Source of the DNA: Synechocystis salina LEGE 00031
Lineage (GTDB): Bacteria; Cyanobacteriota; Cyanobacteriia; Cyanobacteriales; Microcystaceae
DNA length: 64,000 nt
NCBI RefSeq assembly: GCF_015207985.1
Contig: NZ_JADEVV010000002.1
Location: forward strand, 84,386 to 148,385
Reading direction: 5' to 3'
This document shows positions 27,443 to 36,444 of this stretch, in pieces. Each line of letters begins with the position of its first letter. Within the stretch, counting starts at the first letter, position 1. The translations under genes and the position numbers were made by a program. The notes beneath the pieces were generated by a model that had not been told where the DNA came from, did no database searches, and saw only the letters and a program-made list of their open reading frames with translations.

Positions 27443-28861
27443 TTAGGGGATAGAGGGGGCGCGTCGATAAAGAATCACTTCATTCTCTTGATATTCTGGC
27501 GTAAAAGCTGAATCCTGACTCACCTGTTGGGCTAGGGCTTCCACCGTGCCCTGGGAATTTTCCCAACCGGCGTAGTTGGTTTGCAATAACACCGCATCAA
27601 AACGGTTTAGATCGAAGGGAGCTTCCGCTTCAATGGCTAATTCTAGGTCGGGTCGATGGCTCAAGTGGGCCGCCAGGTGGGGGGAAGTCAAAACCCGATC
27701 GCCTGGTTGCACCAAGGATACTGCTGTTTGTAGGTTAGCCAACTGCCCCCAATGGTGCCAATATCTGCCGAAAAAGTAGGTGTATTTCCCCAAAGCTAAA
27801 AAGGCGATCGCCGTCCAGAGAATAATCCAGCGGGGCTTTTTTAGCCAACTACTGCCCTGATACCAATGGGTCATCACCACCAGGAGTAAAAAGGGCAAAA
27901 TTGGCAACGAATATTGATGAATTAAATCCTTTTGGGGAAGATAGTCGGTCACTAAGTTAACAAATAGGGCAGGAATTGCCGGGATAGCCATGGCCCAGGC
28001 TTTACCCCAAATGCCCCAAATAATCGGCGCAGTTAATAGCACTAAATAAAATAAGTTATCCAGCGTAAATAACATTCCTAAAACGATTTGGGGTTTAAGA
28101 ATTAAATTTAAAATAATTTCTGTAACGGAATCCCCAAGAAAGCTATAGCGTCCCACCGCCGCCGCCTCTTCGCCACTAAAGGCCGGAATAATACCTTTGG
28201 TGGTGATAATAAACCAAGCAATTCCCGCCCCCGTGGTAATGAGTCCCATTAACCTTTTTCTTTCCCAAATTAGCAACCAAATACCTAGCATAAATACCGT
28301 GAGGGAAAGCACTGCTTTGCTAGCCAAAATTATGATTAAACTAATTAAGAAAATTCCCCATTTATTGGCCCTGGCGCTCCACACCGCCCAGAGCAAACCA
28401 GGTACAGCAATTACTTCCGTGTGAAAATCAAATAAATTGATATTGAAAATCAGGGGATATAGGCCATAAACCAAGGCCATGGTTAAACTTTCTTTTTCCC
28501 CCAGTCCCGTTTGTTTTGCCAATTGCCAAGTGGGCCAAGCTCCTATGGCCAAGGCGATCGCCTGGATGAAAAATAACCAATAAACGGAGGGATAAATTTT
28601 GTAAAAAATTGCGATGGGATAAACCAAAAAAGCGGCGTGGTCCCCCAAAATATGAAAGCCCCGAAAGGAAACCCTGGGATATTCCCCCTGACTGATGAGA
28701 TAAATAGCCTGGTCGAAAAACCCCAAATCCAGGGCAGTGGATTGGAATAGCCAATGGCGCACCGTGGCACAGATGAAGAGAATAACTGCACCGATCGCCA
28801 TCCCGATCAATAAAGAACGGGGGGGCAAAAATCCTCCAGGCTTGCTCTGGCTTACTTCCAT
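27443..28861 (-). CDS. DUF2079 integral membrane protein
   Basis: A 472-residue polytopic membrane protein with about ten hydrophobic segments and the N-terminal block LDLGFFDQAIYLISQGEYP that is typical of DUF2079. The family looks distantly like GT-C glycosyltransferases (acidic residue in the first outer loop, here the D in GFFDQ), but no reaction is proved. The last 80 residues (after the final membrane segment) form a soluble tail with RPDLELAIEAEAPFDL. The gene ends 18 bases before the start of the sensor kinase on the same strand, so the two are probably co-transcribed, perhaps with recJ too. The 210 bases upstream, up to the fructokinase, contain only weak reading frames. Confidence 0.85.
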   Translation of the reverse strand: MEVSQSKPGGFLPPRSLLIGMAIGAVILFICATVRHWLFQSTALDLGFFDQAIYLISQGEYPRVSFRGFHILGDHAAFLVYPIAIFYKIYPSVYWLFFIQAIALAIGAWPTWQLAKQTGLGEKESLTMALVYGLYPLIFNINLFDFHTEVIAVPGLLWAVWSARANKWGIFLISLIIILASKAVLSLTVFMLGIWLLIWERKRLMGLITTGAGIAWFIITTKGIIPAFSGEEAAAVGRYSFLGDSVTEIILNLILKPQIVLGMLFTLDNLFYLVLLTAPIIWGIWGKAWAMAIPAIPALFVNLVTDYLPQKDLIHQYSLPILPFLLLVVMTHWYQGSSWLKKPRWIILWTAIAFLALGKYTYFFGRYWHHWGQLANLQTAVSLVQPGDRVLTSPHLAAHLSHRPDLELAIEAEAPFDLNRFDAVLLQTNYAGWENSQGTVEALAQQVSQDSAFTPEYQENEVILYRRAPSIP

Positions 28862-29071
28862 GGTGATTCAACTGGGACTAAAAATGGGGCAAAATTTGCC
28901 AAAACTCTTCCAACATTAGCAAACCAAGGGCGTTCTGTTGCCTTAATGGAGAAGGCTGGGGGGATTAAGTGCCATGGCAGACTGGGCAAACCCAACTCTT
29001 GAAACCCCTTGCGGTGCTCAGGCTAGGATGGAAAGTAATCAGCGATGAATTTTGGAACAGGTTAAGTATCC

Positions 29072-29995
29072 ATGGTCGAGGTTATATGTTTTGGAGAAAT
29101 GCTCTTTGACTGTTTGGCGGATCAGTTGGGAATACCCTTGGAGCAGGTTACATCCTGGACTAACTATGCCGGTGGTGCTCCTGCCAATGTGGCCTGTGCT
29201 TTGGTTAAACAGGGGATTAGCACCGCTTTCATTGGTCGTTTGGGGGCAGACAGGGCGGGACAAGAGTTAAAAAGTGTTCTAAAACAATGCCAAGTTAACG
29301 TTGATGGAGTGCAAATTGATCCCCATCGACCCACCCGTTTGGTTTATGTGACCAGGACATGGGAAGGCGATCGCCATTTTGCTGGGTTTGGGGAATATCA
29401 CAGCGGGGATTTTGCCGACACAGCGGTGCAGTGGGAAGACATTCCTGAATCTTTATTCACCTCAGCCCAATATCTGGTGATGGGTACTATTGCCCTGGCC
29501 TATCCCGACAGTCGGACTGCGACGAAGCAGTTAGTGGCGTTGGCAAAAAAACACCAGGTCAAGATCTTTTTAGATGTCAATTGGCGATCGGTTTTTTGGG
29601 ACGATGAAGCGCAAGCCAAAGAACTGATTCCCACTCTGATTACCCACGCCCAAATTTTGAAATGTACCGACGAGGAAGCGGTCTGGTTGTTTGGCTATCA
29701 AGATCCGGTTACCATCCACAACAAATTTCCCCACCTCCAGGGGATATTGGTCACCGCCGGGGACAAGGGGTGTGCCTATTCCCTCGGCAAAAACTACGGA
29801 GAGGTTCCTGCTTTTAAGGTCAATGTGCGGGATACCACCGGGGCGGGAGACAGTTTTGTGGCAGGATTTTTAGCCCAAGCCCTAACCCACGGGGATAAAT
29901 TATTCACAGATGCTCACCTCGGTTGCCAGGCCGTGACCTATGCCAGTGCTATGGGGGCTTTCACCACCCTCCATCCCGGGGCGATCGCCCGTTGA
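29072..29995 (+). CDS. Fructokinase (PfkB/ribokinase family)
   Basis: The protein phosphorylates a sugar, most probably fructose to fructose-6-phosphate. It has 307 residues and the two PfkB signatures: the N-terminal YAGGAPANVACALVKQG (about 31-47) and the C-terminal DTTGAGDSFVAGFL (about 256-269), whose Asp is the catalytic base. The ATP-binding segment LVTAGDKGCAYSL is in place. The counterpart in PCC 6803 is annotated as fructokinase. The start ATG 29072 is preceded by GGAACAGG about 15 bases upstream, a weak site. It stands alone between the divergent DUF2079 gene and a non-coding gap. Other PfkB sugar kinases cannot be excluded by sequence alone. Confidence 0.92.
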   Translation: MVEVICFGEMLFDCLADQLGIPLEQVTSWTNYAGGAPANVACALVKQGISTAFIGRLGADRAGQELKSVLKQCQVNVDGVQIDPHRPTRLVYVTRTWEGDRHFAGFGEYHSGDFADTAVQWEDIPESLFTSAQYLVMGTIALAYPDSRTATKQLVALAKKHQVKIFLDVNWRSVFWDDEAQAKELIPTLITHAQILKCTDEEAVWLFGYQDPVTIHNKFPHLQGILVTAGDKGCAYSLGKNYGEVPAFKVNVRDTTGAGDSFVAGFLAQALTHGDKLFTDAHLGCQAVTYASAMGAFTTLHPGAIAR

Positions 29996-30351
29996 TGTCA
30001 TTAATGTAAAAAAATGCCGCCTTCATACTGGTATTGGTATAACCACAAATTGAGGCGTTGATTAAACAAGTTGCCATTGACATTTGCTGAATGGGAGCTA
30101 ATTCTATTTAGTCTTGGTAAGTACGGCTCCTGCAACCTTGTTTAATAATGTGTCGGCCATAACCCTTTTACAGACAAGTGAAATTCTCTGTACAAGAGTG
30201 AAAGCTCCAACAACAAATCTCTACTCCTAGGAGAAACTAATTCATTGGCAGTCCAACACTAATAGCTAACCGATCAACATCAAAAAAAGTATAGAATATT
30301 GTAAAAAATACGATTGTTGACCGTAAATTTTTAGCATTTTCCCTAGTGACA
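29996..30351. other. Non-coding gap before the cytochrome b561-like gene
   Basis: About 355 AT-rich bases with no supportable gene. A possible ribosome-site-like CTCCTAGGAGAAACT lies near 30224-30238 but no reading frame uses it. No NtcA box or clear terminator was seen. Confidence 0.5.
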
Positions 30352-30945
30352 ATGAATACACCGCCATTGCAGCAAACCACAGAAAAACGCAAACCAAGGC
30401 TTAATTCCCCATTTAAGTCCCTAATGCGAATCCATTGGTGGATGGCACTTGCCTATTTAATTGTCTTTTGTACTGGTATTTTCATGGTTAACCTAGAAAG
30501 GGGACAATTTTTACGCAGTGAATTATACGATTTTCACAAATCCATCGGCATATTAACCATGGCATTATTGACCTGGCGAATTTTCACCTTATTCCAGGTC
30601 TGGTGGCGTAAATATACCAAACGTACTCCAAAATTATCCCCAGCTTGGTGGCGTAACTTTACCCTCCACCTGAGCTTATATTTATTTATGGGAGTAGTGC
30701 CAATTTCCGGATTTCTGTTGTCCAATTCCTTTAAAGCAAATAATGTGAGATTTTTCTCCATTACCTTGCCCGATATTTTTCCCGAAAATGAAGCCATGGT
30801 AGAAATCGGACGTAATGCCCATTTTTGGTTAGCCTACACATTCTTGCTTTTTATTTTCATACACATGTTAACTTACTGGAAAGTAATCAGAGCTAATTGG
30901 CGAAGATGGGTCAATTTTATCAACAGATTTCAACAGCAAACTTAA
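30352..30945 (+). CDS. Cytochrome b561-like membrane protein
   Basis: A 197-residue protein with four membrane segments (about 27-47, 66-83, 101-122, 151-172). Histidines at the positions expected to hold two b haems are present: RIHWWMALAYL, YDFHKSIGI, FTLHLSLYLF and NAHFWLAYTFLLFIFIHMLT. This is the pattern of bacterial cytochrome b561/di-haem cytochrome b subunits, which pass electrons across or along a membrane. No partner dehydrogenase is adjacent. The DNA around it is AT-rich and free of HIP1 sites from 29989 to 32318, so it may have a separate history. ATG 30352 is preferred over the GTG six bases upstream. The electron donor and acceptor are unknown. Confidence 0.82.
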   Translation: MNTPPLQQTTEKRKPRLNSPFKSLMRIHWWMALAYLIVFCTGIFMVNLERGQFLRSELYDFHKSIGILTMALLTWRIFTLFQVWWRKYTKRTPKLSPAWWRNFTLHLSLYLFMGVVPISGFLLSNSFKANNVRFFSITLPDIFPENEAMVEIGRNAHFWLAYTFLLFIFIHMLTYWKVIRANWRRWVNFINRFQQQT

Positions 30946-31052
30946 TTTCTTATCAAGATCCATGGCGTGGGAAAACCCCCAGATTTATCCGTGGGGAGTG
31001 TCAAGACAAACCCAGTCAAGCAGGAAGCCCACGCCTTTAGCGGAGGGAGCAC

Positions 31053-32249
31053 TCAACGACCGAGAAGATTTTCTATCCCCTCACAACCACCGGGGATAGT
31101 TTTTCTAGTTAATGTTCCCCCCCAAGCACAGCAATAGCACCTCTGCTCCTCGCTCATATTCTTGGTGTTACTGAAGTTGGCATTTTCCACCACTGCTCCC
31201 GTATACTCACCAGTTTCGTAATTGGGAATATGGTTGCGACTGCGGGGACTAGCCTTATCCCCAGTGCCATAAAATAGCCTAGTTCCCTTCAGATCCGCCC
31301 CATTAAGGTTGGCTTCGTAGAGCACCGCCCTGGATAGATTAGCCTTGACCAAATCCACTTGACTGAGGTTAGCCCGGATGAGGTAAATCTCACTCAGATC
31401 CACCCAGCGCAGATCCTGCCCCACCAAATCCGCCGCCACGAGCATCACTCCCAGGTTAATTACCCTTAGGCCGTGGATGCGGTCTTCTTGGTAGCCCCCC
31501 ATGCCATCAAAAATAGGGCGACCGAGGTAATAGTCTCGCTTGAGGGGGGTGAGTAGGCGGGATTGGGAAAGAAAGCGGAGAATTTTTGCCTTACCACCGG
31601 AATCCACACTGGCCAGAATAGCCGCCGTTCTTCCTTCAGCGAAGGCCCGTTCCTGGGGCCAATCTTCTAACATGCCCTGATCGCTCAAAGCTAAGTCTGA
31701 AATACCCTGAAAATAGGCATCAATGGTTTGTTGCTGGGTGATGCGATTTTGTTGAATAGTCAAATCCTTGGAAATGACATATTGTTGCCAAGCAACGTAC
31801 ACCGCCAGTACAGCGATCATAATTTGCCCCAGGGCCCCCACCCATTCTGCCCAGGAACCAAATTCGTCGTATTTGAATTGATTGAGCCAATACTTCACAG
31901 AACTGTAAAGGCCTAGATAGTGGGCTAGAGCTCCGCTTGCCAAGACAAAACCGAGCCCCCCCAAGAGGGAACGCCGCTCTTGAACGGTGAGGTAGTGCTG
32001 TATCCATGACTTGATGGTGGGGAGAATGACCTGGAGGGAAAACATCAGGGCCAGCACCGCTGAAGTAAACCCCAACCAGGGCCAGCGGAAAACTAACCCC
32101 AGGGCAATGCCAAGCACTGTCACCACCAGTAACCAGGGCATAGCCGGATCAACAGACTCTTGAAACACCCATTGGGGCAAAGAACGACGGGGCGTACTAC
32201 TTTCCCCCGGTCCTAGGGCTGGAGGCAAATCGAACAACTCATTGGGCAT
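31053..32249 (-). CDS. Membrane protein with C-terminal pentapeptide repeats
   Basis: A 398-residue protein. Residues 35-160 hold four or five membrane segments in two hairpins; the next part (about 160-265) is a soluble helical region. Residues 266-330 show pentapeptide repeats of the A(D/N)LxX type (LVAADLVGQDL, LIRANLSQVDLVKANLSRAV, YEANLNGADLKGTRL) that should form a short right-handed beta helix. The C-terminus has a possible metal site with RCYCCAWGG. Pentapeptide proteins are common in cyanobacteria and mostly of unknown role; none of the gyrase-inhibitor features can be claimed. It ends the row of minus-strand genes pentapeptide, phosphatase and queG and may share their transcript (29 bases to the phosphatase gene). 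Confidence 0.85.
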   Translation of the reverse strand: MPNELFDLPPALGPGESSTPRRSLPQWVFQESVDPAMPWLLVVTVLGIALGLVFRWPWLGFTSAVLALMFSLQVILPTIKSWIQHYLTVQERRSLLGGLGFVLASGALAHYLGLYSSVKYWLNQFKYDEFGSWAEWVGALGQIMIAVLAVYVAWQQYVISKDLTIQQNRITQQQTIDAYFQGISDLALSDQGMLEDWPQERAFAEGRTAAILASVDSGGKAKILRFLSQSRLLTPLKRDYYLGRPIFDGMGGYQEDRIHGLRVINLGVMLVAADLVGQDLRWVDLSEIYLIRANLSQVDLVKANLSRAVLYEANLNGADLKGTRLFYGTGDKASPRSRNHIPNYETGEYTGAVVENANFSNTKNMSEEQRCYCCAWGGTLTRKTIPGGCEGIENLLGR

Positions 32250-32278
32250 AGCCGAAACATTCAGGACAAGGGCAATTC

Positions 32279-32944
32279 CTAGGATTTTAATGGATACCAG
32301 CGGTGGTTATCCAAAGCGGCGATCGCCGTGAGTAGTTCCTTAGGCTGATGCACCAAAAAATCCGGCTCGTATTCCTGCAAAATGGCCGGCGGGCTGAATC
32401 CCCAAGCCACGGAAATCATCGTTAACCGACTTTTCTTGGCAGCGCTGATGTCCCTTGTTTCATCCCCCACGTAAATCACTTCATCGGCCTTGAAATTATG
32501 CTCCTTCAACACCCGATTAATAATACGGTTTTTGCCAAATAAGGTGGTGCCTGCCTTAACAAATTCGAACATATGTTCTAAGTCGTTGTTGCGCAAAAAT
32601 ATCCGCACATTATCCCCCAAATTAGAAGTGACAATGCCGAGCACATAGCCCTTTTGCTTGAGTAGGGCCAACACCTCTTTAACGTCCCCATAGGGCTTGA
32701 GGTCTTTGATTTCCTTGCCCAGTTCCTTTTTAAACCGCTTCAAAATAAAGGGAATTTTAAAGGGGGAAACTTGGGAATATTTAATAATTTCAGCCGAACT
32801 TAATTGCTTGAGGCGAGCCAATTCCACCTGGTCCACCGCTGGATAGCCAAACTCGTCCGCCAAACGATTGACAATGGCAAAAAAGGCGTCGTGGGTATCG
32901 GCAATGGTACCGTCAAAATCGAACAATACAGCTTTAATGGCCAT
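32279..32944 (-). CDS. HAD-superfamily phosphatase (phosphoglycolate phosphatase-like)
   Basis: A 221-residue HAD hydrolase with the nucleophile motif FDFDGT (Asp9 and Asp11), motif II VTSN near residue 107, and motif III/IV VYVGDETRDISAAKKS near residues 160-175. The small alpha-helical cap and the overall sequence resemble the cyanobacterial proteins annotated as phosphoglycolate phosphatase (CbbZ-like), which would serve photorespiration. Substrate cannot be read from sequence. The gene lies 35 bases from the end of queG and 29 bases before the pentapeptide gene on one strand. Confidence 0.85.
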   Translation of the reverse strand: MAIKAVLFDFDGTIADTHDAFFAIVNRLADEFGYPAVDQVELARLKQLSSAEIIKYSQVSPFKIPFILKRFKKELGKEIKDLKPYGDVKEVLALLKQKGYVLGIVTSNLGDNVRIFLRNNDLEHMFEFVKAGTTLFGKNRIINRVLKEHNFKADEVIYVGDETRDISAAKKSRLTMISVAWGFSPPAILQEYEPDFLVHQPKELLTAIAALDNHRWYPLKS

Positions 32945-32979
32945 GGTGAGGAGGGTGGGCCAACTATTTGGTCAGTCCT

Positions 32980-33918
32980 TCATTGTAGATTAGCCTGGGC
33001 GTTCCGCCGTAACATAGCTGGTTTTATGCGCCTCAGGGCCGACGCGGTGAATTGTTGCTGCCAATCCGCCTCAGTAATATTAGCCAAAGCCGTTAATTCT
33101 GGGTTGAGATTGCCTTCGTAGGGATGAAAATCCGCCACGTCTGTGGGTTGGGCAAAACGTTCATTCCAGGGGCACACATCTTGGCAAATGTCGCATCCCG
33201 CCACCCAACCTTGCAAATTGTTGGCGATCGCCGTTGGCAGGGTTTCCGCCCGATTTTCAATGGTGTGGTAGGCAATGCACTTATTACTGTCCACCACAAA
33301 GGGAGCCACAATGGCCTGGGTGGGACAGGCTTCGAGGCAACGGGTACAAGTACCGCAATGTTGACTGTGGGGGCGATCGCCGTTGAGGGGGATGTTGGTG
33401 ACAATTTCCCCTAAAAATAACCAACTGCCGTAGTCTCGACTAATCAAATTACCGTTTTTGCCCACCCAACCAAGGCCGGCGCGTTCGGCCCAGGCTTTGT
33501 CTTGAATAGGGCCTGTATCGACGTAATAACGGCTCTGTAAATCCGGCACTTGTTGTTCCAGCCACAAATTAAGAGCTTTGAGTTTTTTAGTTAAGACCCG
33601 ATGGTAATCCCGTCCCCAGGCATAGCGGGAAATTTTACCAATCCCAGGCTGATCACTGCGGCGGTGGGGAGTGTAATAATTTAGGGCCACCGCAATCACT
33701 GACTGGGCCGACGGTAAAAGCTCTCTCACGTTTTGGCGTTTGGGGTTATCCATCCAAGCCATATCGGCGTTATAACCCAGGGCAATCCAGCTTTGTAGCC
33801 TTTGGACTGCCTGATCGGTCTCCGTTGCCAAAACGTCAGCAATGCCCACCTGATGGAAACCGATCGCCAATGCTTGGGCTTTAATGCGTTCCTCTAGGAG
33901 AGATTGGGACAAGGGCAA
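32980..33918 (-). CDS. queG: Epoxyqueuosine reductase
   Basis: QueG reduces epoxyqueuosine to queuosine in the wobble position of certain tRNAs, using a cobalamin cofactor and two [4Fe-4S] clusters. The two cluster motifs are complete: [16 protein letters not shown] and [15 protein letters not shown]. The N-terminal part has the [17 protein letters not shown] segment of the family, and the length (312) fits the short form without HEAT repeats. Another gene of the pathway, queE, lies at 59267. Its cobalamin need is of interest because the window also has a cobalamin riboswitch at 54660-54780. It heads a run of three minus-strand genes. Confidence 0.94.
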   Translation of the reverse strand: MPLSQSLLEERIKAQALAIGFHQVGIADVLATETDQAVQRLQSWIALGYNADMAWMDNPKRQNVRELLPSAQSVIAVALNYYTPHRRSDQPGIGKISRYAWGRDYHRVLTKKLKALNLWLEQQVPDLQSRYYVDTGPIQDKAWAERAGLGWVGKNGNLISRDYGSWLFLGEIVTNIPLNGDRPHSQHCGTCTRCLEACPTQAIVAPFVVDSNKCIAYHTIENRAETLPTAIANNLQGWVAGCDICQDVCPWNERFAQPTDVADFHPYEGNLNPELTALANITEADWQQQFTASALRRIKPAMLRRNAQANLQ

Positions 33919-33984
33919 AGGAAAAAATGAAGTTTTGGAGCTAAAACTTAGCTGTATTAACTGCTAACACACTGACTGATCTAA

Positions 33985-34482
33985 TTACTTAGTTGTCGTC
34001 AAAGGAGCCATGGCCCGCATTAAACTAGCCATTTCCAACGCATTCATGGCATAGCCCCAACCGTGGTTGCTCTTAATGCCTGCCCGTTCTAGAGCTTGTT
34101 GCATGGTGTCTGTGGTTAAAATACCAAAAATCACCGGCACCCCAGTCTGGCTGGCGATCGCCGCAATGCCCTTGGCCGCTTCCCCGGCCACAAAATCAAA
34201 ATGGGGAGTCTGCCCCCGGATCACCGCCCCTAGGCAAATAATCGCATCGTACTGCCCCGACACTGCCAACTTACGGGTCACCAACGGTACTTCAAAGCTA
34301 CCGGGCACCCAAATATAATCCACCTGGGTACCAGCGGGGTCCACATCAATGCCATGGCGTTTGAGGCAATCTTGGCAACCGGAAAGTAATTTCTCCGTCA
34401 CCAGGTCATTGAAACGGGCAATTACAAGGGCAAAACGAAATGGCCGGGCCGGAGGAGTAAACGACCCTTCATAAACTGTCAT
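33985..34482 (-). CDS. ribH: 6,7-dimethyl-8-ribityllumazine synthase
   Basis: RibH joins ribityl-aminouracil and a four-carbon sugar phosphate to lumazine, the last step before riboflavin. The protein of 165 residues has the family blocks [38 protein letters not shown] and GVLTT-like [11 protein letters not shown]. The catalytic His lies in TPHFDF. It normally forms pentamers or 60-mers. The gene stands 122 bases behind psbZ on the same strand, with a GC-rich hairpin between. No flavin riboswitch was found upstream. Confidence 0.96.
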   Translation of the reverse strand: MTVYEGSFTPPARPFRFALVIARFNDLVTEKLLSGCQDCLKRHGIDVDPAGTQVDYIWVPGSFEVPLVTRKLAVSGQYDAIICLGAVIRGQTPHFDFVAGEAAKGIAAIASQTGVPVIFGILTTDTMQQALERAGIKSNHGWGYAMNALEMASLMRAMAPLTTTK

Positions 34483-34525
34483 GGTGTAGTTCCCTAGATC
34501 GGGTTAACGCTGAATCAAACTTTGC

Positions 34526-34539
34526 GGGGGCTATCCCCC
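34526..34539 (-). terminator. Possible terminator hairpin between psbZ and ribH
   Basis: A stem GGGGG/CCCCC with loop CTAT lies between the end of psbZ and the start of ribH. On the minus strand it is not followed by a strong T run, so termination would be partial at best. It may instead stabilise the psbZ mRNA 3' end. Confidence 0.35.
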
Positions 34540-34604
34540 ACAGCCTGGGTTCATCAATAGCCAGGCCATGGAAAAAAATTACCGGGATAGGGCGATCGCC
34601 GCCC

Positions 34605-34814
<210 letters not shown>

Positions 34815-35067
34815 TTAAGCAAGACTGTCCCCGGCTGAAACCCTCGACAGTCGCTGATATGGGCAAATATTATCGTTGAATCTTTCCCTATGTAAGCTAC
34901 CAAAATATGTGCCCTGAGGGAAGCACATAGCCAGATTACCCAGGGGCGATCGCCCAGAGACCTTGTCCAAGGTTTTTCTACGCTCAACAAACTAGGGTCA
35001 GATAAAATTTATCCCCAGGGAAGATATCCGATCCAGGGGAAACCAGACCATGCCTTAGCTATTAAGA

Positions 35068-35149
35068 TGGGCAGCGAGAGACTCGAACTCTCACGACCGA
35101 AGTCGCCACATTTTGAGTGTGGTGCGTCTACCAATTCCGCCAGCCGCCC
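35068..35149 (-). tRNA. tRNA-Leu (CAA)
   Basis: The minus strand folds as a class II tRNA: acceptor GGGCGGC with GCTGCCC, anticodon stem CCACA/TGTGG around loop CTCAAAA (anticodon CAA), a long variable arm CGACTTCGGTCG, T arm GAGAG-TTCGAGT-CTCTC, and discriminator A. CCA is not encoded. Its first 22 bases are shared with the 3' end of the M48 protease gene on the same strand, including that gene's stop codon. Confidence 0.97.
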
Positions 35150-36015
35150 TTGTTTTCTTCGGTGTTCAGATTATACGCATTTTTGCGCCCCTTGAGCAAG
35201 TTTTGATAGGTTTGGGAATCACTCCAGCGATCAATTTCCCTGGCCCGGAGTACCGGCACCGGATGGGTCAGGTTCTGGGTTTGTAAATTCCTCAGCATTG
35301 CCCCCATTTCATCTTCCCCCAGGCGATCGTATTCCCTGGCTTGGTCAATGAAAGCATCTAAATTTAACAGAGGAGCTAATTGGGGGGAACCGCCGGCCAA
35401 CTTCATCAATACCGACATCACCACCTTGGGATCCTGCACCGCCAACAGGGCCGCCCGGTCACAGCTAAATTCAGCACAGCGCACCCACTCCAACATCTGG
35501 GACTGGAGGGATTGGGTTAACACCGCCCCCCAGTTGGGGATTAGCCCCGCCGCCAGCACCATAATATTAGCCAGGGTCAGATACACCCCATGCTCACATT
35601 TAAGGTGTCCCAACTCATGGGCCATTACCGCTTGGATTTCCGCCGGAGTCAACATATCCACTAGGGAAGTGTGCATCACCATAAAAGGCTTTTTACCCCG
35701 CATGGCAAAAGTGTAGGCATTGGGTTGGGGGTTTTGTTGGATGTAGAGTTCCGGTGCTTCCAGGTCGAGAATTTTACAGGCATCCAAAAGCAGTTGGTGG
35801 AGATGGGGCAATTGTTGTTCCCCCACCCGGACACTGGCGGCCAAATTATTGAGGGCAAAAAACTGTTCCGCCACGGAGCCTAGCAATCCCCGCACCATCA
35901 GGTCTAGGCCGGGAATCTGTTTCAAATTGGTGGTGGCCATTTGGTCCAAGGGATGGCGAAAATGGTCTGCCTTTAATCCCACCAGGGGAATGGAGTTGCT
36001 GATAAATTCTGACAT
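35128..36015 (-). CDS. M48-family zinc metalloprotease
   Basis: A HtpX/Ste24-type peptidase with the zinc motif HELGH (residues 133-137 from the chosen start) and a downstream Glu in CAEFSCDRAALL. A hydrophobic stretch (about 149-172) follows the motif as in membrane-associated M48 proteins. I start it at ATG 36015 (MSEFISNSIP), giving 295 residues; an upstream in-frame codon at 36039 would add eight. The 3' end is unusual: the last codons (GGWRNW) and the TAG stop are encoded inside the tRNA-Leu gene on the same strand. Processing of the tRNA would therefore remove the stop codon from the message. The role may be membrane protein quality control, from family knowledge only. Confidence 0.88.
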   Translation of the reverse strand: MSEFISNSIPLVGLKADHFRHPLDQMATTNLKQIPGLDLMVRGLLGSVAEQFFALNNLAASVRVGEQQLPHLHQLLLDACKILDLEAPELYIQQNPQPNAYTFAMRGKKPFMVMHTSLVDMLTPAEIQAVMAHELGHLKCEHGVYLTLANIMVLAAGLIPNWGAVLTQSLQSQMLEWVRCAEFSCDRAALLAVQDPKVVMSVLMKLAGGSPQLAPLLNLDAFIDQAREYDRLGEDEMGAMLRNLQTQNLTHPVPVLRAREIDRWSDSQTYQNLLKGRKNAYNLNTEENKGGWRNW

Positions 36016-36444
36016 TTTTAAAATCTGGCCTAACTTCACTGTTCAAATTCTATTGGTTTCTGAGCGGGAGGGCATTGCGGCAGCAGCCATTAACCAGGAG
36101 CCCAAGGCAACATCCAAGACAGGATTTGACAGTGACCACCCCGCCCCAAGTTTAGGGAAAACTGGATCAAAGTCCCCTAGTATTGCCAGGGCTTCAGTGG
36201 ATCCATTTGGAAGGCAGATAAAACTTTACCAACAGTTCCTAAGACCACAGTCCCCAGGCGATCGCCAAGGTTTCAAGCTGGTCTAAACGGGGTGAGCAAA
36301 ATTGTTCTTACTGGCGGAAGGCTTGCCCCCTTTGTCCAACTCGTACTGTATAATTGAGAGTCTGTATCCTGGCTTGTACGGTAAGTAACAGGAGGCACGC
36401 ATATTCACTAAACGGAGACTAAGGGATTAGGACTTAAAACTTAC
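36016..36444 (+). promoter_or_regulatory. Divergent promoter region and leader of rpsA
   Basis: This 430-base gap separates the M48 gene from rpsA. It has a perfect -10 hexamer TATAAT at 36349-36354 facing rpsA. TTGCCC at 36323-36328 is a candidate -35 but the spacing is 20 bases, so the match is loose. A transcript from here would have a leader of about 80 bases with GGAGG at 36391-36395. S1 genes are often self-regulated through their leader; nothing here proves it. Confidence 0.55.

Noticed and set aside
28428..28871. A 147-codon minus-strand frame overlapping the DUF2079 gene
   Set aside because: It is in a different frame of the same DNA, with no domain likeness; the DUF2079 frame has the family motifs and membrane segments.
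33985..34604. A flavin riboswitch before ribH
   Set aside because: The conserved blocks of the FMN aptamer are not present between psbZ and ribH.
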